A DNA stretch of 18,315 nt from an uncultured bacterium (GTDB taxonomy: Bacteria; Cyanobacteriota; Vampirovibrionia; Gastranaerophilales; Gastranaerophilaceae). Below are positions 14,610 to 18,315 of this stretch, piece by piece. The stretch covers positions 1 through 18,315 of the forward strand of contig CASGAK010000053.1 of NCBI GenBank assembly GCA_949299435.1, written 5' to 3'. Position 1 is the first letter of the stretch; each line of letters starts with the position of its first letter. A program made the translations under genes and the position numbers. The notes under the pieces were generated by a model. The model was not told the origin of the DNA, did not search any database, and was given only the letters and a program-made list of their open reading frames with translations.

Positions 14610-14744
14610 ATGGTATTAGTTCGTGGAATTTTCTTAAAAGGAATGAGTTTTGAAGATGTATTCTATAATTTAATCCCATTAATTATTATTGCAATTATCA
14701 CTTTGAGTTTAGCTTCAATGACGTTCAAAAGAAAACTTGAATAA
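14610..14744 (+). pseudogene. C-terminal remnant of an ABC-2 type (drug exporter) permease
   Basis: A 44-codon frame reads MVLVRGIFLKGMSFEDVFYN, then a hydrophobic segment (LIPLIIIAIITLSLASM), then TFKRKLE and a stop. This is the usual C-terminus of ABC-2 permeases of the YhhJ/YbhS multidrug type: the VRGIFLKG loop, the last transmembrane helix, then a short basic tail. A stop at 14598-14600 cuts it off three codons before the ATG, and no Shine-Dalgarno, ATPase or rest of the permease is upstream. It is therefore a fragment, not a working gene. It lies directly before the marR-MFS efflux cluster, which suggests an efflux locus that was rearranged. Confidence 0.72.
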
Positions 14745-14771
14745 TTAAAAATAAAATACAATTTTTAAATA

Positions 14772-14791
14772 TCTTACATTTATGTTAGAAT
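14772..14791 (+). promoter_or_regulatory. marR promoter -10 with overlapping near-palindrome (candidate MarR operator)
   Basis: TGT followed by TAGAAT (14783-14791) forms an extended -10 element. TCTTACAT and ATGTTAGA (14772-14779 and 14782-14789) form a near-palindrome with a 2-base centre and one mismatched pair, overlapping the -10. That is the size and position of a MarR dimer site. The -35 region is only T-rich. Confidence 0.45.
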
Positions 14792-14826
14792 GATTAAAAG
14801 TATTATAAAGTAATTGTAAGGTGATT

Positions 14827-15297
14827 ATGGGTGAAAATAAAATGATAAGCTATAACCAATCGGTTATTTATGCAGCAGAAAAATTTGCAAAAGTAATAAA
14901 AGAATATATGAAAATTATTCATAAAAAACATAATATTCCTATCAATCACAATGAATATATTATTTTAGAAGAAATTGTCTTTAATCCTGGAATTACACAA
15001 GGTGATTTAGCAAGAAGTCTTTCCATTCAACGAACCTATGTAAGTAAAATATTATCTTCTCTTGAAGATCGTGAATATATCACAAGAGAACAAGAAAAAA
15101 AATCAAAACAAATAATCGCAGTAAAAAGCTACCCAACTGAAAAAGGAAAAGAAGTTCATAGAAATTCACGTAACATACTTGTTCAAGAAGCCTATGAAAT
15201 ATTTTCAGAAAAAGAAAGAGATGAATTAGAAGATGTTGGAAATATTTTATTTAAACAAATAAACAAAATTACAAAAATCTATAATATAAAATTTTAA
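14827..15297 (+). CDS. MarR-family transcriptional regulator
   Basis: This 156-residue winged-helix dimer protein typically represses the adjacent exporter until a ligand binds. Residues 8-40 are the N-terminal dimerisation helix. The winged helix spans about 40-105: ITQGDLARSLSIQRTYVSKI carries the recognition helix, LEDREYITREQEKKSKQ the wing, and LTEKGKE-like PTEKGKEV follows. The C-terminal helices complete the dimer interface. A GTG at 14821 is in frame, but AAGG at 14818-14821 overlaps it and is correctly spaced for ATG 14827. The gene precedes a DHA2 exporter by 33 bases, a classic MarR-EmrB arrangement, and a palindrome over its own -10 suggests autorepression of the operon. Confidence 0.92.
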   Translation: MGENKMISYNQSVIYAAEKFAKVIKEYMKIIHKKHNIPINHNEYIILEEIVFNPGITQGDLARSLSIQRTYVSKILSSLEDREYITREQEKKSKQIIAVKSYPTEKGKEVHRNSRNILVQEAYEIFSEKERDELEDVGNILFKQINKITKIYNIKF

Positions 15298-15301
15298 AAA
15301 A

Positions 15302-15325
15302 CACCTATTGAAAATTCAACAGGTG
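15302..15325 (+). promoter_or_regulatory. hairpin that sequesters the MFS Shine-Dalgarno
   Basis: CACCTATTGAA and TTCAACAGGTG (15302-15312 and 15315-15325) can pair over 11 bases with one mismatch. The right arm holds AGGTG, the only plausible Shine-Dalgarno for ATG 15331. The stem starts 5 bases after the marR stop, so ribosomes finishing marR would open it, giving translational coupling. On the opposite strand the same stem is followed by TTTTTT and would act as a terminator for antisense transcripts. Confidence 0.5.
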
Positions 15326-15330
15326 CTATT

Positions 15331-16869
15331 ATGGTTAATTCGACTAATGAACAAAAAGATATAAGTAAATGGTTAATTTTAATACCTACAATGTTTGCAG
15401 CATTTATGTTTTCTCTAGACGAAACAATTGCAAATATTGCATTACCGCATATAGCAGGAAGTTTTTCTGTTAGCAATCAGGAATCTATTTGGATTTTAAC
15501 AAGTTATTTGATTGCAAGTTGTTTAACTATACCAATGTTAGATTGGTTATGCAGATTGCTTGGTAGAAAAAATTTGTTTATTCTAATGGTATTTATTTTT
15601 ACAATATCATCTTTTGTGTGTGGAATATCATCATCTATGCCTTTAATGATTATAGGGCGATTTTTCCAAGGTTTTGGTGGAGGTGTTTTAATTCCTATTG
15701 CACAAGCCATTATGATGGAAAATTTTAAGGGAAAAGATTTAACAACAGCAATCACAATATTTGGTCTTGTTGTAATTGTTGCACCTATAATTGGGCCTGT
15801 TTTAGGTGGTTGGATTACAGAAAATTATTCTTGGCACTGGATATTTTTTATGAACATTCCAATTGGAGCTTTAATTATAGCGATGGCAAAAACAATGATT
15901 ACAGACCCTCCTTATGCTCAAAAGCAAAAAAATGTAAAAACAGATTGGTGGGGATTACTCTTTTTAATTATGTTTGCCGTTGCTTTTGAAATTATGATGG
16001 ATAAAGGTAATGACGAAGACTGGTTTAATTCTGTATTTATTTGTCGCTTAACTGTTATTTGGGTAATCGGCTTAATTGGATTTATTATTTCTCAAATAAA
16101 AGGGAAAGAAACTCTTGTAAGATTTAATGTTTTGAGTAATTGGAACTATACAATGGGAACAATCTGTATAACAGTAATGAATGCTATTTTACTTGGCTCT
16201 CTTGCAATGATTCCTCAATTTATGCAGACAATGATGGGATATGATGCTTTTACAAGCGGGCTTTCAATGATGCCTCGTGGAATAGGCTGTATGATTGGCT
16301 TATTTTTAAATAAATTTTTACCTGAAAAAACAGATGTTCGAATTGTTGCATCTTCAGGAGTTTTATTATTATCAATAGGAAGTTGGATGTTAGGTGATAT
16401 AAACTTACAAATTTCACAAGCTTCAATATTTATCCCAAATATTTTATTTGGTATAGGTATGACATTGGCTATGATTCCTTTGGTATCTTTCTCTTGTTTG
16501 ACAGTTCCCGCAAAAGAAATGTCTAACGCAAGCGGATTACAAAATTTCATCAAAACAATAGGTGGAGCAGTTGGAACATCATTAGTTGCAACTTTTATTT
16601 CGAGATTCTCTCAAATACACCAATTTATGATGGTTAAGAATTTATCAGAAACAAATAATATTTATATTGAAAGAGTTTCAACTTATGCAGCTAATTTTGC
16701 TCAAAGTACAGATTTTGATACAGCTATAACAATGGGACAGCAACTTTTATATAATCAATTGTTGCAACAATCAAGATTATGGGCATATATAGATTCTTTT
16801 AGAATTTATGCGGTTGTTGGTTTGGCAATTATATTTTTAATATTCCTAATGAAAATTAATAAAAACTAA
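15331..16869 (+). CDS. DHA2-family MFS multidrug exporter (EmrB/QacA type)
   Basis: This is a 512-residue inner-membrane proton-driven drug exporter of the 14-helix DHA2 group. TM1 ends in the family signature LDETIANIALPHIAGSF, TM2 starts IWILTSYLIASCL, and the TM2-3 loop carries motif A (DWLCRLLGRKN). Motif B (MIIGRFFQGFGGGVLIPIAQ) is in TM4, and TM5 has motif C (APIIGPVLGGWI) followed by WHWIFFMNIPIG. The C-terminal half shows NASGLQNFIKTIGGAVGTSL. The length is typical. The EmrA-like adaptor that usually accompanies EmrB is absent, so it may act alone like QacA or with an adaptor elsewhere. Its start is buried in a hairpin just after marR, and marR is the likely regulator. The substrate cannot be predicted. 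Confidence 0.93.
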   Translation: MVNSTNEQKDISKWLILIPTMFAAFMFSLDETIANIALPHIAGSFSVSNQESIWILTSYLIASCLTIPMLDWLCRLLGRKNLFILMVFIFTISSFVCGISSSMPLMIIGRFFQGFGGGVLIPIAQAIMMENFKGKDLTTAITIFGLVVIVAPIIGPVLGGWITENYSWHWIFFMNIPIGALIIAMAKTMITDPPYAQKQKNVKTDWWGLLFLIMFAVAFEIMMDKGNDEDWFNSVFICRLTVIWVIGLIGFIISQIKGKETLVRFNVLSNWNYTMGTICITVMNAILLGSLAMIPQFMQTMMGYDAFTSGLSMMPRGIGCMIGLFLNKFLPEKTDVRIVASSGVLLLSIGSWMLGDINLQISQASIFIPNILFGIGMTLAMIPLVSFSCLTVPAKEMSNASGLQNFIKTIGGAVGTSLVATFISRFSQIHQFMMVKNLSETNNIYIERVSTYAANFAQSTDFDTAITMGQQLLYNQLLQQSRLWAYIDSFRIYAVVGLAIIFLIFLMKINKN

Positions 16870-16896
16870 TTACAAAAATATATACTTGAAAAAAGA

Positions 16897-17580
16897 ATGT
16901 TAAATTTTCAAAAATATATTAATATATTCATAAAATTACAAATAAAAATGAATATATTATGGAATAAAAATTTAATAAAAAGAATATTGCTATATATACT
17001 TGGAATGAATATTATGGCCATTGGAATAGTGCTTAATACCAGAACAGACCTAGGTGTTGCGGCAATTAGTTCGGTTCCTTTTGCGTATTCAATATTATTA
17101 AATATGTCATTAGGTTTAACAACTTTTATATTATATATTATATTTATACTCGTACAGTGTTCTTTATTAAAAAAACTTGATATAACATTATTCCTACAAA
17201 TACCAATGGCTATTTTAGTTAGCATATTTATTGAAATATACGATATTATAATACCGCATACAAAATTAATCTTTGCTATTGCTTTTATAGTCTTATTAAT
17301 ATCTAATTCATTAACAGGAGTAGGAGTTTATCTAATGACTAAATCAGACTTAATATTGGATCCTGGAAATGGTATAGTAGAAACTTTATGCAAGGTTTTA
17401 AATAAACCATTTTCATATTTAAGAATAAGATTTGATATTATGCTAGTTATATTTACTTGCTTGTCAGGATTAATAATAAAACATAAAATAGTTGGGATAG
17501 GCTTAGGTACAATAGTTTCCGCATATTTAATAGGTAAAATGGTTGGAATAAGTGACAGAATTCTTAAATTAAATATTTGA
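16897..17580 (+). CDS. YczE/YitT-like integral membrane protein
   Basis: The 227-residue protein has five or more transmembrane segments. The N-terminal core (RILLYILGMNIMAIGIVLNT, then RTDLGVAAISSVPFAYSIL) resembles Bacillus YczE-type proteins, whose molecular function is unknown. YczE itself is tied to surfactin production. LDPGNGIVETLCKVLNKPFS and IGLGTIVSAYLIGKMVG are further conserved-looking loops. Neither ATG 16897 nor ATG 16948 has a Shine-Dalgarno. The shorter start would give 210 residues and a more usual N-terminus, so the true start is uncertain. It follows the MFS gene by 27 bases and is likely part of the marR operon. No clear terminator follows. Confidence 0.8.
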   Translation: MLNFQKYINIFIKLQIKMNILWNKNLIKRILLYILGMNIMAIGIVLNTRTDLGVAAISSVPFAYSILLNMSLGLTTFILYIIFILVQCSLLKKLDITLFLQIPMAILVSIFIEIYDIIIPHTKLIFAIAFIVLLISNSLTGVGVYLMTKSDLILDPGNGIVETLCKVLNKPFSYLRIRFDIMLVIFTCLSGLIIKHKIVGIGLGTIVSAYLIGKMVGISDRILKLNI

Positions 17581-17710
17581 TTTATTTGCTAAAAAACTAT
17601 TTATTTTTCTAACATTTTATCCCTAAATTACTAAACTTTTTCGCTTTAAAATCTACGATTTGCTTTCAAACAAAAAGAAATAAAACGTATTTTAAAGAAA
17701 AGGTTTTATT

Positions 17711-18060
17711 ATGGAGATTGTATTAAGTAGAAAAGGATTTGATAGTGCATCTGTGGAATGTCCGAGTTTTATTATCGGAAATAAATTGGTTTCATTAGGG
17801 GGTGCGGAAGATTAAAATATTCATAACAAACAACATTAACAAAACCATATGAAAACAAATCAATTTGGTAACTTCCGAAATGCTTTCTAAATACCAATAT
17901 GACATATCACTCAAATAAAAACCGTTGGTCTGAATTGAATGATAATTTTTGTCAATTAAAAAGTGTATATCGAGGACAAGAATTTGTAATATATGAAAAT
18001 AAGAATATTGAAAAATGGGCAATTGAATTGATTAGAAATAATATTGCTTTATCTCTATAA
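17711..18060 (+). pseudogene. decayed Nmad3-type (nucleotide-modification associated) gene
   Basis: Two ends of one protein survive. The N-terminal part (17711-17815, AAAGG Shine-Dalgarno at 17699-17703) reads MEIVLSRKGFDSASVECPSF, IIGNKLVSL, like the start of Nmad3-family proteins. In another frame from about 17798 the sequence reads GCGRLKYS, stop, TTLTKPYENKSIW, stop, LPKCFLNTNMTYHSNKNRW, then SVYRGQEFVI and KWAIELI to TAA 18058-18060, like the C-terminus of the same family. The TAA at 17824-17826 and 17869-17871 are internal stops. The junction near 17797-17803 joins residue about 29 to the last third, so the middle is deleted with a frame change. The last 53 codons from ATG 17899 are intact but have no Shine-Dalgarno. 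The family name rests on my memory of its conserved ends. Confidence 0.68.
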
Positions 18061-18315
18061 ATTTGGTATTCTTTCGGAGTCATTTTATATTAAGTATTAG
18101 TTATATCAATATCCATTATATATGTTTTATTTTTAATTTTCTTGCGATTTTAATTAAGTAATTTTGTTAATAGGAACAAATGAGTTAAAAGTGGTACTTG
18201 CACTAACTTTTTCCAGATGTTAGTAACTAAAAGCTTTAATTATACTTATATATTCGTATATACATACAAATTAACTCTGAATTCGGAAATGTGATCCTTT
18301 TTTCCTGCTTTTGTA
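18061..18315. other. AT-rich intergenic tail, no gene seen
   Basis: All frames are short and broken. A small inverted repeat TATATA-TTCG-TATATA (18247-18262) and an ACTAAC / GTTAGT pair near 18202-18225 are visible, but neither is followed by a T-run and both are expected by chance in such AT-rich DNA. Confidence 0.4.

Noticed and set aside
17795..18022. 75-codon frame on the - strand over the Nmad3 remnant
   Set aside because: It is antisense to recognisable protein remains, begins without a Shine-Dalgarno and shows no family resemblance.
18247..18262. TATATA-TTCG-TATATA hairpin
   Set aside because: It is short, A-T only and without a T-run, so it is expected by chance in DNA this AT-rich.
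1..18315. tRNA genes, CRISPR arrays, insertion sequences, integrase or attachment sites
   Set aside because: I scanned for TTCGAAT-type T-arms, regularly spaced repeats, transposase motifs and direct-repeat ends and saw none that hold up.

Overview
The window is very AT-rich and appears to come from a gut-type non-photosynthetic relative of the cyanobacteria (Candidatus Gastranaerophilales / Melainabacteria, Vampirovibrionia). This is inferred from three things. The first is a pseudopilin with the N-terminus AFTMAEVLITLG and a C-terminal VDTNG...GFDVF block. The second is a pair of lineage-type hypothetical proteins with an N-terminal FSG or SFG motif. The third is a NarL-type regulator whose HTH ends in a cyanobacterial-looking DRTQAAVKALKEGL tail. 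No marker gene settles the taxonomy.

Layout. Positions 1-1141 hold pheS on the + strand, ending at a strong hairpin terminator. From about 1140 to 12340 almost everything is on the - strand. In order along the + coordinate these are: a secreted pseudopilin gene divergent from a small XRE regulator (+, 2009-2326); a glutaminase-less GlmS-like isomerase directly after gatB; a tight HEAT-repeat / queC / DUF366-like / SPOR gene string (7918 down to 4953); a coupled pair of paralogous membrane-associated proteins of unknown function (9622-8058); and the NAD biosynthesis pair nadB-nadC (12340-9819). From 12578 the strand switches. An orphan NarL/FixJ response regulator and a small unknown gene run on +, facing a gene for a secreted unknown protein on - (14358-13789).

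From about 14400 to the end the sequence looks like accessory DNA. It holds a 44-codon tail of a lost ABC-2 permease, then a + strand cluster of a MarR regulator, a 14-TM DHA2 (EmrB/QacA-type) MFS exporter and a YczE/YitT-like membrane protein. After these comes a decayed gene that I read as an Nmad3-type (nucleotide-modification associated) protein, with a large internal deletion, a frame change and two internal stops. Its ribosome binding site and both ends are still recognisable.

How the genes work together. Housekeeping functions dominate: Phe-tRNA charging, Gln/Asn-tRNA amidation, the preQ0 step of queuosine synthesis, de novo NAD synthesis and a cell-wall-binding SPOR protein. Regulatory signals visible by eye include overlapping divergent promoters with repeated TACATCA sites between the pseudopilin and XRE genes, a near-palindrome over the marR -10 box, and a hairpin that buries the Shine-Dalgarno sequence of the MFS exporter. 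Several starts were moved from the longest reading frame to the ATG or TTG with a properly spaced Shine-Dalgarno. There is no tRNA, rRNA, CRISPR array, insertion sequence or riboswitch that I can support. No clearly complete new multi-gene system is present. The best leads are the paralogous FSG/SFG pair, the XRE-pseudopilin divergon and the Nmad3 remnant.
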